Shown: positions 35,144 through 47,394, counted from the first letter of the stretch. The stretch is DNA of 64,000 nt from Centrapalus pauciflorus (GCA_020465985.1 JAANYP010004387.1:434001-498000), one strand, 5' to 3'. The notes: a model not told the origin generated them from the letters alone. Made by a program: numbers and translations.

Positions 35144-35694
35144 TATATATTATATTAAAATTTTAAATTAGGTATATATGATATTATAAAGTTTCAGATG
35201 AGTATATATGAAATTCTTCCTATATTTTAGTATTTTAAGAAAAATTAATAGAAAATATAATATAAAAAGAAAATTTTGGGACATGGAAAATATTAGAAGA
35301 TTGGGACACCACAGCGGTCCAGAATCCAAATGTCAAAACAAAGAAAGAAAAGAGGAATAGAATAAGAAAGAATACCGGCAAAAGATCCATTCGCAGTTCC
35401 ACGCACCAGCACACAGACAAACACCTCTCCTCTCTTATTTAATCCATCCGTCCAATTATTTAAGGATAAGTTGATAATGGCATTTAATTATCCGATTTAA
35501 CGCAAATTGGTGGGGCGACTTTTAGAGGATAAAGTCCCCTTTTTTCTCTTCTTCTTCTTCATCTTCCTCTTCCTCAACTCGAATTATTCTATTCCCCTCT
35601 GTGTCAAAACTCAAAACCCTATCTTCTTTCCTCATCCTTTATCTGTTTTTAATTCTTCCGTTTTTGATGCTTCTACTTTCATCTCTATCAGATC

Positions 35695-37025
35695 ATGTCT
35701 GTTGCGTTTGAGACTACTGATACTAATCCGATCCGACAGCCTGGGTTTCCTCAATCTCAAGGGATGTGGATCTACAACTCATCGGAGACCGCTAGATTCA
35801 CTGGTGATGATCGTCGGACCACCAACTTCCCCGTCGTTAAGGATGACCATCAGGATTCGAGCAGTTCTTCGTCTATCGGCAATAACAGTGACGCCTCCGG
35901 CGGCGATTCCGATGATGAAGGCGGCGAGGTTCAGAGCTTGTTCAAAGGCTCCTTGAATAATTTATGTGCTTTGGAAGAGGCTTTGCCTGTCAAGTATGAT
36001 TTTTAAGTACCGTTTGTCTCTTATCTGTTACTTCAATTTATTACAGTTGTTCATATTAATAATCATCAGACTCCTAGGATAATATCAATCCTGAAGATCG
36101 ATGGTACTCCTTATCTGTTAAATGTTTGTTTTAATTAAGTGATGAACGTATATAGCATTTATTTAGACATGCATGTGCATCCAACTATGAACCCTAGACT
36201 TTTTCCCCAAAATTTACATCTCTTCCGCTAACAAGTTAGCACCAAACATCTTGTAGTATTTGCAGTTTTTTTTCAAGGTCTAGTGCGATTTCCTGTTGAA
36301 ACTATGCAGTCCACACAAATAATTTGGTCAAAACATAGTTAATTCTATAAGTAGAAATTCGATGATTTGATGTCATATTGTATGATGACAGTTTGGTACC
36401 TGTTTTATTGGGATCAGGGGACAGGGGAGGTATCTATTAAGTGAATTTGACTTTGGGGATAATATTTGATATTTGGCTTCAAATAGATCATTTTGATTAT
36501 ATCTTGAATGCTCATCCAATCTTTATTGATTTACTTATTAGGAGAGGTATATCAACATTCTATGCTGGGAAATCAAAGTCATATACAAGCCTAGCTGATG
36601 CAGTGTCTGCTCCATCCATTCAAGATATTGTTAAGCCAGAGGATGCATACAACAGAAAACGCAAAAACACGCTTGCTCATAGTGTTTTATTCGACAAGAA
36701 TCGTAATTTTACTTCAAAGAATGGGATGATATCAAAGAGGTTTGCAAACTCTAATAGGGGTGTGTTGGCTTCTGTGTTACACAGCAACCATGATAGCAAT
36801 ACAGGTGGTGGTGAAAGCTCCAGTTTAAGCTCGTCCCCTGGTCATTCTCTGCCGCCTTTACCTGCGCGCCCAAGAAGATTACCTACTAATGAAACGCCAG
36901 ATTCATCTCCTAGGATTCATTGCTCTCCATGGCGATCGTTTTCTCTCTCGGACTTGCAACATGCTGCTGGTGCAACATCAAGCTCACGTGCTACCAAAAG
37001 AGACGAGGAGGATGATAACGATTAG
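35695..37025 (+). CDS. OXS3-like: OXIDATIVE STRESS 3-like protein
   Basis: Two exons, 35695-35993 and 36542-37025, joined by a GT-AG intron, give 260 aa plus TAG. The conserved block spans the junction: ALPVK (residues 96-100) followed by RGISTFYAGKSKSYTSLADA (101-120) and the KPEDAYNRKRK tail (131-141). This is the signature of the OXS3 family, nuclear proteins linked to stress tolerance and chromatin in Arabidopsis. Before it lies a Ser/Asp/Glu-rich acidic region. After it come serine- and proline-rich stretches (LPPLPARPRRLP) and an SPWRSFSLSDLQ motif. The basic KRK run may be a nuclear signal. A pyrimidine-rich leader (TTCTTCTTCTTC, about 35541-35575) precedes the start. The ATG was chosen as the first in frame. 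Confidence 0.85.
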
Positions 37026-37512
37026 AGCTTGGTTTGTGTTTATGTGTTGGTTTCAGAATATAGATTTGGGAAGGTAACTTTGTAAGGTGTTAGGTCTGTT
37101 GCTGGTTTCCTTTTTTCCCGTTTCCTGGTCTTGCCCATTGTACTTAACTTCCTTCTGGGAATTTCAGGAATTCAGTGGATGTTCCAGTACTTGTAGTTCT
37201 TTCTTGTATCCCTATGCTTGTTATATATAATGAAGAAGTATCCCTTTGCATCTATTCGTGTGTAACAATCTTTTTCTTCAGATGTCTTTTACAGTCCATT
37301 GAAGCCAGAGAACCAGTGGAATGAAGATTCTGCAAGCTGGAGATGCACTAAACTAGATGAAACATAGGGATCCATTAACAAGGTACCCCTTTTCCAATGA
37401 TCAAAAGATTGTGAAATAACTAGCTGCCTATCCGGGATAATAAGGTACCTTTTTCTGTAAACAGAAATTTATGGGTTATATGATAAAAGGTTGGGATCTT
37501 TTGAAAATGAAA
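37026..37512 (+). other. 3' flank of the OXS3-like gene
   Basis: This is probably 3' UTR and downstream sequence. ATAATGAAGAAG near 37228 may serve as a weak polyadenylation signal. No coding sequence is seen. Confidence 0.35.
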
Positions 37513-37559
37513 CTGATAGGATTATACTAATAGACAGTCTATTAGTATAATCCTATCAG
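37513..37559. repeat. Near-perfect 47-nt palindrome (hairpin)
   Basis: Two perfectly complementary 23-nt arms (37513-37535 and 37537-37559) are separated by one A. The left arm starts CTGATAGGATTATACT and the right arm ends AGTATAATCCTATCAG. It is about 490 bp past the OXS3-like stop codon. It could be a very short foldback insertion or a recombination scar. Confidence 0.9.
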
Positions 37560-37669
37560 AAACCAACAAGACATTGCAACAACAGGACCATGTAGATCTT
37601 TTGAAGCACTCGATGGAATCTTATTTTTAGACATTAATACTAGTGAATTTAACCGAAACTAAGGAGCGC

Positions 37670-38215
37670 TTGGTTTACGGAATGGAATTCGAATGAATTG
37701 GAATCAAGTATGACTTGTTTTGAACTTTTGATAACAAAGATGAAAAGTTAAATTTTATTTAAGGGTGTGTTTGGTACAGAGAAAAGAAATGAGGAGAAAT
37801 GGAATGGAATTGGGGGAAAATGAAAATGGGTGGAGAATTGTAATTGTGTATCTTGTTTGATAGCAACAGAGAAATAAAAAGGAGAAATGGTGGCTCAGGT
37901 GAGTAGAGACACAAGACAGTCAATTCTCACCATTTCTCTACCAAATGGAGAATATTGCATTTCTCCATATTTAGCCTTCAAACAATTCCCAGAGAATTCA
38001 ATTCTCCGCTCAAAAATTAAGAGCATTTCTCCCAAACAAGTGAAAACAAAATTCTATTCCCTCAAATCTTTCTACCAAACAGCCCCTAGTAGTCATCAAA
38101 TTCTTTGATTATAGAAATTTGACATTGTTACCAACTCATATATGAATTACATCCAACTCATATATTTAAATTCCAATTTCTTCAAATTACATTCCATTAA
38201 CCAAATGCCGCCGGC
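37670..38215. mobile_element. Nested foldback MITEs
   Basis: The outer arms are AATGGAATTCGAATGAATTGG at the left and its diverged inverse ending TTCCATTAACCAAATGC at the right. The inner element runs from about 37763 (GGGTGTGTTTGGTACAGAG) to about 38087 (CTACCAAACAGCCCC), also an inverted repeat rich in GGAGAAATGG. There is no coding capacity. Confidence 0.5.
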
Positions 38216-39427
38216 GGCCCCCTAAAGAGAATGACAAAGGGTTGTGGTTTGTGTTGGTGTTTCTGATTTTCAGGAGGCCACTGCATTTTTTTTGTGCATC
38301 TATGTTCAATTCTTTGATGCCTGTTTTTGCAGCATGGTGACATGATATTGTGCATCATCTTTTTTCGTATGATTACTTTGGAGAAATGCAAGTTGCTGCC
38401 GGTCTAGAGAACTGGACCGGTTGGCAGAGGCCTCCAAGCGGCTGCCATTAGGTGGCAACCACCACCACCATCATTGTGAAACTCCCACATCCTAAAAACA
38501 ACTATCTAACAGGTCAACCCCCAGTAGTAACCAACAACTACAACTACCAATATCTTTGACTTTCAGGTATATATTATCTTGAACGCATGATAGGCATGAT
38601 TATGATGGTTGGTGGGTTGTAGTTGCTGGTTTTTTTTGTTGAATCATGAAAGTGTTGACGTGATTTTACAACAAATTCGGCTATATTATACATATATACA
38701 CACCAAAAAGGGAGCATGAATGAATGTCAACAACCGGCAAGAAAAATGGATGTAAATAATAATCATAAATAAGAATTGCTGCCACTTAATCAATGGGGTT
38801 CTATTTTACTGACCAGGGAAGAAATTTATTGGATGAGCTTGTGTTTAGTTCAATATAATAAAACTAACTATTTTTTTTAAATTTTAGTTTTCCAGAAAAA
38901 ACTAGGGTTTTTGTAAAATTAGAAAACATGTTCAGATGATGTATTTTACACTTTTAACAAAAAAGATAGTTGATAGAAAAGTTTTTTTTTTTACTTTGAA
39001 GACTTCTTGGGCTTAAAATTTGATGATGTATTTTTCTCTTTTAACAAAAAAGATAGAAAAGTAGAGAGTTTTTTTGTTTTTACTTTGAAGACTTTTTTGG
39101 GCTTAAAATATACAATCTGCATAAACGGTAGATTGTTTGATTTCAAAGAGATACAAGAAGTTTGTAGATGTTTATTGTCTTTCGAAAAAAAGCAGTTCGC
39201 CGCTTTCTACCTCACGCTTGTGAACTGTGGGTTGTGGAACCCTAGCCTCCCCTCATGCCGTTGCCTCCTTGCCGAAGCCTCCTTGCCGCTCCCTTAAAAT
39301 ATCGGACAAGTTTTTCAGGTGACCAAGAAACCCATTTCCACACACATAGAGAGAAGGTAAAAACAAATGATCTCCGGTGTTATCAAGTCATGGGTGTCGG
39401 TCTCCTTCAACACCTTCAGCATTCTCC
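38216..39427. other. Intergenic DNA with a tandem duplication
   Basis: No gene is seen. A segment of about 85-90 bp is duplicated head to tail at about 38934-39019 and 39020-39110, sharing TTTTAACAAAAAAGATAG and TTTACTTTGAAGACTT. Confidence 0.5.
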
Positions 39428-40205
39428 AATGGGCAAACTGCACAAATTAGCAATCTATTGTACATAAAGTTTTTATTACAGCAACCTATCAAAGATTTCG
39501 TCCAAAATAGCATCTTACCATCTGAACTTTTTTATTAAAGCATTAAACTCTAATAAATCATTCCATAATAGCAACCGTTGATGACTGGTGTGGTTGGGTG
39601 CTAACTAGACATCCACGTAGGCTGTCATGTCAGCACCGGGTTTGCGCAAAATAGCAATGTACTCCTAAAATAGCAACGTACATATCACAAAACAACAATG
39701 TATTAATTTATACAATTATAATCCTAAAAATTATTATTCTTATTATTATTATAAAAAAACCAAAAATGTTTGTCATTATTTTGGTAGGAAGAATTTAAAA
39801 TTTGATTGGTTTATCATTTTTCTACGTTCGTGATAATTATAAAACGAAATTTCCGTCATTTTTTGCATTCGGAAAAAATCAAAAATCAATAAATGCATCA
39901 ATATTTTCGTTTGAAAAAATAAATGGTTCTTTTTTTCGTTTGAACAGATTAAAAATCATGATGGTTCGTTGGTTTTTCCCGTTTATAAAAGTTTAAAATT
40001 CTAATGGATATATAGTTGTTTTTTCCGTTTCAAAAAATTAAAAATTGCAAATGACAAAATATTTCAGTTTTCTATATATTCGAATAGAAAAAGAAAATAA
40101 ATTCGTTTTATACTTCGAACGAAAAAAATGATGAACACATTGAATTTTTAGTTTTTTACCGACTGAAAAAAAATTTACGAACATTTTTCAATTAATTAAA
40201 TTAAA

Positions 40206-41327
40206 GGGAAAATTACAAATTTGGTCCTTGTGGTTATAGGGAAATTACGGATACGGTCCCTTTATAGAAGAAATTACAAATTTGATAACTGTGGTTAACA
40301 TTTTGTTACGGATTATGTCCCTGCACCTAACTCCGTTAGTTTTCCACGTTAACTTAAGGTGTATTTTCGTCAAATTACTTTTTATCCTTCCTTTCTTCTC
40401 TATTTAACCCTTTATCTCTCTGTGACTCCCTCTCTCTCTTTCTTCAACGTTTCAACCTTTCTTCCTGGTAAAAACAAAGTAGCTCGAAGATTCCATTTAA
40501 CAACGTTTCAAATTTGTGCACTTGATGTAAAAATTTGTGTATTTTGTGTGTGTATGTTAAAAAAGAAGTCCATTATATTAATAGATAATCCATTCATAGT
40601 TAGCATCGATCTTTCCCATAATTAATAATTAATTACATGATTAATTAATAGATAGACTAATGACTTGCTAAACGTAATAAAATCAGTTATAATATCCGTA
40701 CGAATTGAGGCTCAATTCAAGTGAAGTCCTGCCGTCGGACCGAAACCAGTTTCCGCTTGTATAATAACCTCCGTTACTATGCTCCGACAACAACTCCTCC
40801 TCCTCCTCCTCCATGTTGAATATACCACGATGGCTGCCGGTAGTTGTGGCAGCGGCGGCGGCGGTGGTGTTGCTGCCACCATGGACGGGGAAGAGTGGAA
40901 GCGTCTCAATCTGAGCTGACAACTTCTCTCCTCCTTCGTCTTCCTCCGACGAGATTTCATACTCCGGTTTGATTTTGTTGTAAGAATACAAATCAACACC
41001 GTAATTATGCCCTGTTATTCCGGAGACCCTGCTCTCTCCAGGTGCGAATCACCATTGTTGTTAAATGGAATCTTCGAGCTACTTTGTTTTTACCAGGAAG
41101 AAAGGTTGAAACGTTGAAGAAAGAGAGAGAGGGAGTCACAGAGAGGTAATAGGTTAAATGGAGAATAAAGGAAGGATAAAAAAACGTGGAAAACTAACGG
41201 AGTTAGGGGCAGGGACCTAATCCGTAACAAAATGTTAACCACAGTCATCAAATTTGTAATTTCTTCTATAGAGGGACCGTAGCCGTAATTTCCCTATAAC
41301 CACAGGGACCAAATTTGTAATTTACCC
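40206..41327 (-). mobile_element. Pack-MULE-like element carrying a WUSCHEL-like fragment
   Basis: Long terminal inverted repeats (about 40206-40510 and 41058-41327) start GGGAAAATTACAAATTTGG and end CCAAATTTGTAATTTACCC. The 9-bp word TAAATTAAA occurs at both flanks (40197-40205 and 41328-41336), the Mutator-type duplication. The 550-bp interior holds no transposase but an open reading on the minus strand related to WUSCHEL. This is the definition of a Pack-MULE: a non-autonomous MULE with a captured host gene piece. It lies in the outer foldback at 39428-41705 and is therefore younger than it. Confidence 0.8.
40683..41048 (-). pseudogene. WUS: Captured C-terminal part of a WUSCHEL-like homeobox protein
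   Basis: The minus strand is open from just after a TGA at 41049-41051 to its stop at 40683-40685 (121 codons). In order it reads GITGHNYGVDLYSYNKIKPE, an acidic patch SSEEDEGGEK, a WUS-box-like TLPLFPVH, Ala/Thr-rich spacer, a glutamate run, and an EAR-like TSLELSLN close to the C-terminus. Acidic region, WUS box and EAR-like motif in this order are typical of WUS itself rather than of other WOX proteins. The homeodomain is absent, and no ATG precedes the similarity (the first in-frame ATG lies just before the glutamate run). It is therefore a fragment, not a gene. The frame has nevertheless stayed open. Confidence 0.75.
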
Positions 41328-41923
41328 TAAATTAAATTTAGGTTTAAGATTATAAAAATATTTGGGATTAAAAAATATATAAAATTAATACATTGTTATT
41401 TTGTGATATATTGCTATTTTAGGAGTACGTTGTTATTTTACGCGGTACGTTGCTATTTTATGCGTACGTTGCTATTTTGCGCAAACCCGGTGCTGACATG
41501 GCAGCTTACGTGGATGTCTAGTCAGCACCCAACCACATGCGCTCATCAACGGTTGCTATTATGGAATTATTTTTTAGGGTTCAATGTTTTAATAAAAAAA
41601 AGTTCAGATGGTAAGATGCTATTTTGGACGAAATCTTTGGTAGGTTGTTGTAATAAAAACTTTACGTACAATATGTTACTATTTTGTGCAGTTTGGCCTT
41701 CAATCTAAACACTCCTGTAAAAAGGTGAAGGGGGAGCTAAGGTTGAGGCGACAGTGGTAGAAATCTGTAAAAAGTAAATAGGAAGAAAAAGAGGTATTTT
41801 GGAGAGTGGGAATTAAAAGAAAAGGCTTGGTATATGTTATTAGAACAATTATTTTTCTAGTTTTAATCCTTTATATCTTTAATAAATATTCAAAAAGAAT
41901 TGTCTGTTTATTTATATATATGT

Positions 41924-43057
41924 ACTAGTTATTAACTCACATATTACATAGATATTTTACAAAGAAATGTTTAATATAAAGCTACATAAAACGTCAATTA
42001 CATACAAAAATGTTTATTTTTTCTTAAAAAAGTACGAAAATAGTATTATCTTTTGTTATTAAGGGTAATTAAAAAAATTATATTTAAATATGTATGAATA
42101 ATATTTATCGTGTCTCATATTTTTAAAAAAATTATTTTTACATTTTTATATAGGGTTTATTATGAAAAAGACCAACATGTTTTCACGTTTTTTGCGTTTT
42201 CGTCTCTCCATGTTATTTTTTTCCATAAAAAACCTCAAGTTATTCTTTTCTTATTGGTTTAGTGAAATTTGGACATTAGAACCCGGTTTTTCAAGTTTTT
42301 AAAACCTGGTTCACTAATTATAACCTGGGTCTAATGTCCAAAATTTCACTAAACCAATAAGAAAAGAATAACTTGAGGTTTTTTATGGAAAAAAATAACA
42401 TGGAGGGACGAAAACGCAAAAAACGTGAAAACATGTTGGTTTTTTTCATAATAAACCCTTTTATATATAAATAAAATTTTAATTTGTTTTAGATTGAATA
42501 CAATTCAAAAAAAATTATAATAAAAAAATTATAAAACATTTCATCACCAATATTATTGCATTATTTTTACCTTTTAAATATATAAAATATTGCATAGTTA
42601 GCTAACATTAGGAGTTAAATCTGAAAATTATTTTAAAGATTATTTTATTTATAATAGTTAAATTAAGTAGTACTTAATTATTTTTACTTGAATTTTAAAA
42701 AAATGAGATAACTAAGTAAGAAGAATTCTATATGAAAAATTAGGCAGGAAAACCTCTCATGCTACGTGTCACACTCTCATCCCTCTAAATTATATGTTTT
42801 AATTAAAAATTAAACATCAAAATATTAAAAAATTTTAATCTAAAAATTAATTTAGATTAGTATTAGAATATTTAAAATATTTTTTTTAATTGTATGGATT
42901 AAATATGAAAGTATTTGAATTAGATTTCATTCTTTCCTAATAATAAATTAGTAAAATTAGAAATCTAATTATAGAAAAAAGACGGGAAATCAAAATTTTA
43001 GAAGGATGAGAAAGTGACACCTGGCGTTAGTGGTTTTCTTTTATTAAGATATATAGA
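41924..43057 (-). mobile_element. Non-autonomous Helitron with nested 306-bp MITE
   Basis: On the minus strand it starts TCTATATATCTTAATAAAAG (43057) and ends GTTAATAACTAGT (41924). The body matches the Helitron at 22095-23322 in several blocks. A MITE at 42153-42458 interrupts it. No RepHel coding sequence is present. Confidence 0.7.
42153..42458. mobile_element. 306-bp foldback MITE with 9-bp TSD, inside a Helitron
   Basis: The inverted ends are GGGTTTATTATGAAAAAGACC and its inverse, ending TTCATAATAAACCC. TTTTATATA is repeated exactly at 42144-42152 and 42459-42467. The arms are almost perfect and meet near 42300. Same length and sequence type as the copy at 4909-5214. Confidence 0.85.
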
Positions 43058-43286
43058 TATAAACTTTAACATTTTAACTATGACTTTTCCGGTTTTTAAA
43101 ACTAGTTCAACCAGTCAAACCGGTACAATTTTTTAAATTATTTGTCGGTCGGTTCAACGTTTGGTTCATTTTTCAAAACCATGTTAAAAAGAATAGTTTT
43201 TTAACTTAAAAAACAAACAATCTTCTATATGAATCTTGAAGAGTTTTCATCATCTTTTTTATGAAGACAAATGCAAACATGTAAAA

Positions 43287-45286
43287 TGTAACATCCCACT
43301 TTTGGGACGGGGACGTGTAATTATGTGATTGGGTTGATTATAATATTATAAATGAGTTGGGCCAATTATTGAGTTTTACGTGGAAGTGTCACGTGATAAG
43401 ATTTTGGGTTAAACGGGTGTCGGGATTAAGTTTTAATAAAAGATTATAATTTTGAGAATTATTAAATAAATTGGGACCCGGGGATATAAATTGTATTTTG
43501 GGGTATCGGGATCGGATTTTTAGGTACCGGACCGGGTTAAACCGAAAACGTATATATTGTGGCTTCTTTGTTCTTCCAAATCATTTCCAAAAGCCAGAGC
43601 TAAAGTGTGAGTGTGTGTTTGTGAATTCCAGCAACTTTAATCAAGATTGAAGCTTCAAATTTGTGATTCAAGCCTACCGATTTCTTCATCATCTTTTAGT
43701 TGGATATTAAGGTAAATTTGAGGCTAAATTCGTGAATTATTTGTTGTTAATCGTAAGTAAGTGATTGAATTGAGTTTATGTATGTTTTGGGTTAAATTCG
43801 GAGTATTTGGGTTGAGTAAATCGAGCTGGAGGTGATGATTTGGGGTAAATCCCCTGGCTGTTAAGAAACAGAGCATATCTGCTGCTGTTCGTCCGTGAGC
43901 GCGGCCGCGATCCCGTGATCGCGGGCCGCGATGTTCTTGAGATGATCGCAGGCGGTTTGAGCCCGAGCTCGGACCGCGATGTGAACGCGGCCGAGTTTGA
44001 GGTCAGCGCGGCCGCGACCGCGATAGGGCCAGTGCGGCCGCGATTCGCTGAGTGCGACCGCGATGCGGTTGAGGGCTTGGGTCGGGTTTTCAAGTTCTGT
44101 GAGTCTTGTGTATGAGTCTTTAGGGTCTCGTGAGTTATTGAGAATTGTATATAAAGCTGTTGGGTTGAGATTGTGATATTGAGAATGCGTCTTTTGGGTA
44201 TCTGGGATTGTGTGAGTTGGTTGGGATCGCGTGTTTGAGTGTTCGAGCTGTGTGAGTTGGTTGGGATCTTGTGTTCGAGTATTCGGGTTGTGTAGTTTGG
44301 TAGTTGGGTATCTGGGTTTGAGCGAGTTATCTGAGTATTGTGTTAGAGTTGTTGAGTTATTGAGAAATCGTGTATAGAGCTGTCGGGTTGTGATTGAGAT
44401 ATTGAGTTGTGATTATGATTGTGATATAGAGTCATTGTGTTGTGATTCCAGGGTCTCGAGTTGATAGGGTTGAGGACGGGTAGGGAACCGAGACTTGAGT
44501 AGTTTGACTTCAGGGCAGGTGAGTTTGCATGTTTTTCTGAGATACTTGTACGATTATTTATTTATACTTGCATGATCTTTTATTGAGCTTCTTTTACGAG
44601 ATTATTACGAGCTTTCTTACGAGCTTTTTATTGAGACACTATCATGCATGTATACTGTGTTTATTGTGAAATGTGTTTTATATATGAGATTTGGGACACT
44701 TGAGCTGTTGAGATATTAAACCGTACGGCTGGGCAGGGGTTGGGTCGCTCCCAATTCCCTTTTGGGTTCCTGACGGCTGCTTTGTGCGGTCTAGGGATTT
44801 GGGTACGTGGATTTATCCACACGAGTTGAGTACCTATTGAGCTATCTTGTGGGATCTCATATACTTGTTCAGTAGAGAACGCTGAACGTTTTATTATCGA
44901 GAATATTTATTTATTGAGTTTTATAATCGTACACTAACCCTTGCATTCTCACCAGCGTTAGCTGACCCAGTGTGTGTTGTTGTGTGTGTGTGTGTCTCAG
45001 GTGATCAGAGATTTAGTAGGCCTGCTGGACCCAAGTAGGGTTACTGTGACATTTATCAAGGAACTAGCTGCCTGTGCTAAAGGTAGTCATATTTTGGGAA
45101 TGTTTATGCGTACTTCGGATAGTGGGTAATATATTCAGGGACTTCCGTGACTTATTTATGTGATTAAAGTTTTAAAACTATCGGGTTTCTGCATGTATGT
45201 ATTGGGAATAGTATAGGGATTATTATATTATATCATTGCTGACGTGGTATTTATGTGGCATTGTGGATTAGTTAGAGGGTGTTACA
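43287..45286. mobile_element. Solo LTR (2.0 kb), Ty3-type
   Basis: It begins TGTAACATCCC and ends GGGTGTTACA, with an exact 5-bp duplication TAAAA at 43282-43286 and 45287-45291. No primer-binding site, gag or second LTR is attached, so the internal region was lost by recombination between LTRs. It is related in design to the LTRs at 24336 and 28868 (same termini, comparable length, a GC-rich island), but the sequence differs. The island at 43895-44065 repeats GCGGCCGCGAT-like words. TTGGGATC/GTGTGAGTTGG phrases recur at 44200-44300. Confidence 0.85.
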
Positions 45287-45291
45287 TAAAA

Positions 45292-47394
45292 AGTCTTAAT
45301 ACTCGTAACATCTTAAAAAACAAATAGCACCTAAGAGAGTGAAAAATATAAAAAATATATATGAGGCATGTAATATAAAAGTAAGAGAGATATATGGTTT
45401 AAAAGGTAAATATAGGATAAGTATTATAAAAGTAAGATAAGCAATATAAAATATGTATTCTTAAAACAGAAAAGGAAAAATCAATATTGTTGTGAGTTAA
45501 GAAATTTTCAATAATTATACAGTAAACACATTAGTTTCAAGGATAAAAGTTACACACGTTGTGTTTCAGTAAACAATGTAGGCTTAATTAAAGGTAAACA
45601 TCATTTTATAACCACAGTAATTTTTTGGATATTTATTATAGAATAAGAATATTAGAGTTACAAATGATATTATTTTTATCAAATTAGTTGACAAATTATT
45701 TATCAACATGATATACAATGATGTGCGAATTGCGATATTTTAACCTGCAAAATCCCTCGTTCACTTAATAATCAATCAAAGGAGTACATATTTTAAAGTA
45801 TAATTATCAATGTAATAAATAAAAAAAATTAATCATTAAAATAAGAAAAAAATAGAAAAGCATGTTGAAAATTACAATATAGGACTTTAATAATATTCGC
45901 AAATAATACATTTTCATATGAAAGTTGAACGAATTAAGTCGTTTTCCTTATAGAAAAAGATATTTCAATATTTAGACTTTATGTCAATAAGATTATTCAA
46001 TGGTAGTGTAAAGGTAGGTTTTATCCACACAACGTGGCGGATGTAAAATCATATATATTTTCAACAATGAAATTAATAATATAATTCAAAATATGAAAAC
46101 AATTAAAATCATATATATTTTAATAGTTTTACCGTGCAAAATGCAGTTATCTGTTAATTAGACTGAATTTAAAAATTAACAAAATATAAAAAGTGTATAA
46201 AATTATAAACCATTTGACAAACATTTCATAGAATTAAACATATTTTAAACAAATAAAATGGGTATACGTAATTACTTGATATTATCAATGTTGATATTTA
46301 AATAGTTTAATAAATAATAATATATAAATTTGTTACCAATAAAATATATGTAAATATGTAAGGTATTAAATTTAAACTTTAAAAGAAAAAAAGAAAAAAA
46401 AAGTGGGTGGCTAAGAAAAGTGTGTAAAAAAATAATGGAAAATTTGGGGAGATAGCAAACAGCGAAGGAGGAAATTGCTGAAGCTGACCTCAATTGAAAA
46501 ACAGACTCCTTATCAACTAAGCCAAAACAATAATGTACACAATTTGCTACAACATGTAAATCTATAATAACAGATTACCATTTGTCATCTTCTCATAACG
46601 CCAAGTGGGATCTTTTATAATTAACATGTGTTAATTAATTTTCTAGATTAATTTTAAATAAATTTATTTTAATGATATGATTATATTTGATCCGCTAAAA
46701 TCTCAACAAACAATATTTAAGATATTTTAATAATATCCACTAAAATTTCTACAAACAAAATTTAAAAGATATTTTATAATAAATTAAAAAGTTATTAATG
46801 AAAATATTAGTTTTTATAATTTTATGTCTATATAGTTTTTAAGAAAATATATTTATTAAAATTTCCATATAATATACGGGTTAATAAACCAGTATATCTA
46901 AAAAAACAAAATGTATTAAAAATGTCAATTGATGTAATTTTTTACGTGTTGTGACGACTTCAAAGAAGTCATATATTTTTATACAAAATAAAATACAAAC
47001 TATTTTAATAAAATACAACATCGTTATTTAATAAAAAACAATAAATAAACTTAACATTATATTCGTATAGATTTATTAAGTTAAACTAATAACAATACAA
47101 TACTATTAATATTACATTAAAAGGAAAAAAAATCTAACAATATAAATTTTATTCAAAAATTATATATTTCAATCGACAACAGTACCAAAATTAAGATACC
47201 GTGTATTTAAGAATATAATATAATGTAATATAAATATAATATAATACATAAGATAGTAAAGTAATATATATTATATCATGAAGTTATATAAAAACAAAAA
47301 AAAAAAAAGAAAGAGAGAACTTTAAAAGGAATATCTTATATATTATAATATAATGTAACTATATTATTATATAATATTGTAAGCTATATCTATA
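45292..47394. other. AT-rich intergenic DNA, no gene seen
   Basis: The sequence is strongly AT-rich with no supportable open frame or complete transposon. ORFs here are short and of simple composition. Confidence 0.5.

Larger units (their letters stand above)
39428..41705. mobile_element. Long-arm foldback element hosting a Pack-MULE
   Basis: The left end (GCAAACTGCACAAATTAGCA) and right end (TTACTATTTTGTGCAGTTTG) are inverted. The arms extend about 300 bp each, to near 39720 and 41375, sharing blocks such as ACCGGGTTTGCGCAAAATAG and its complement. The interior contains the insertion at 40206-41327 and about 480 bp of AT-rich DNA. The target duplication was not resolved. Confidence 0.65.

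Noticed and set aside
37513..37559. microRNA precursor
   Set aside because: A one-base loop and perfect short arms do not fit plant precursors, which have longer imperfect stems. It is listed as a palindrome instead.
40712..40999. Second minus-strand frame over the WUS-like segment
   Set aside because: It is a shifted frame of the same DNA, giving only Arg/Ser/Pro runs. The frame with WUS-box and EAR-like motifs is the meaningful one.
43776..44115. Open frames on both strands in the solo LTR
   Set aside because: They coincide with the repeated GCGGCCGCGAT island, so openness comes from GC-rich simple sequence, and the sequence is LTR.
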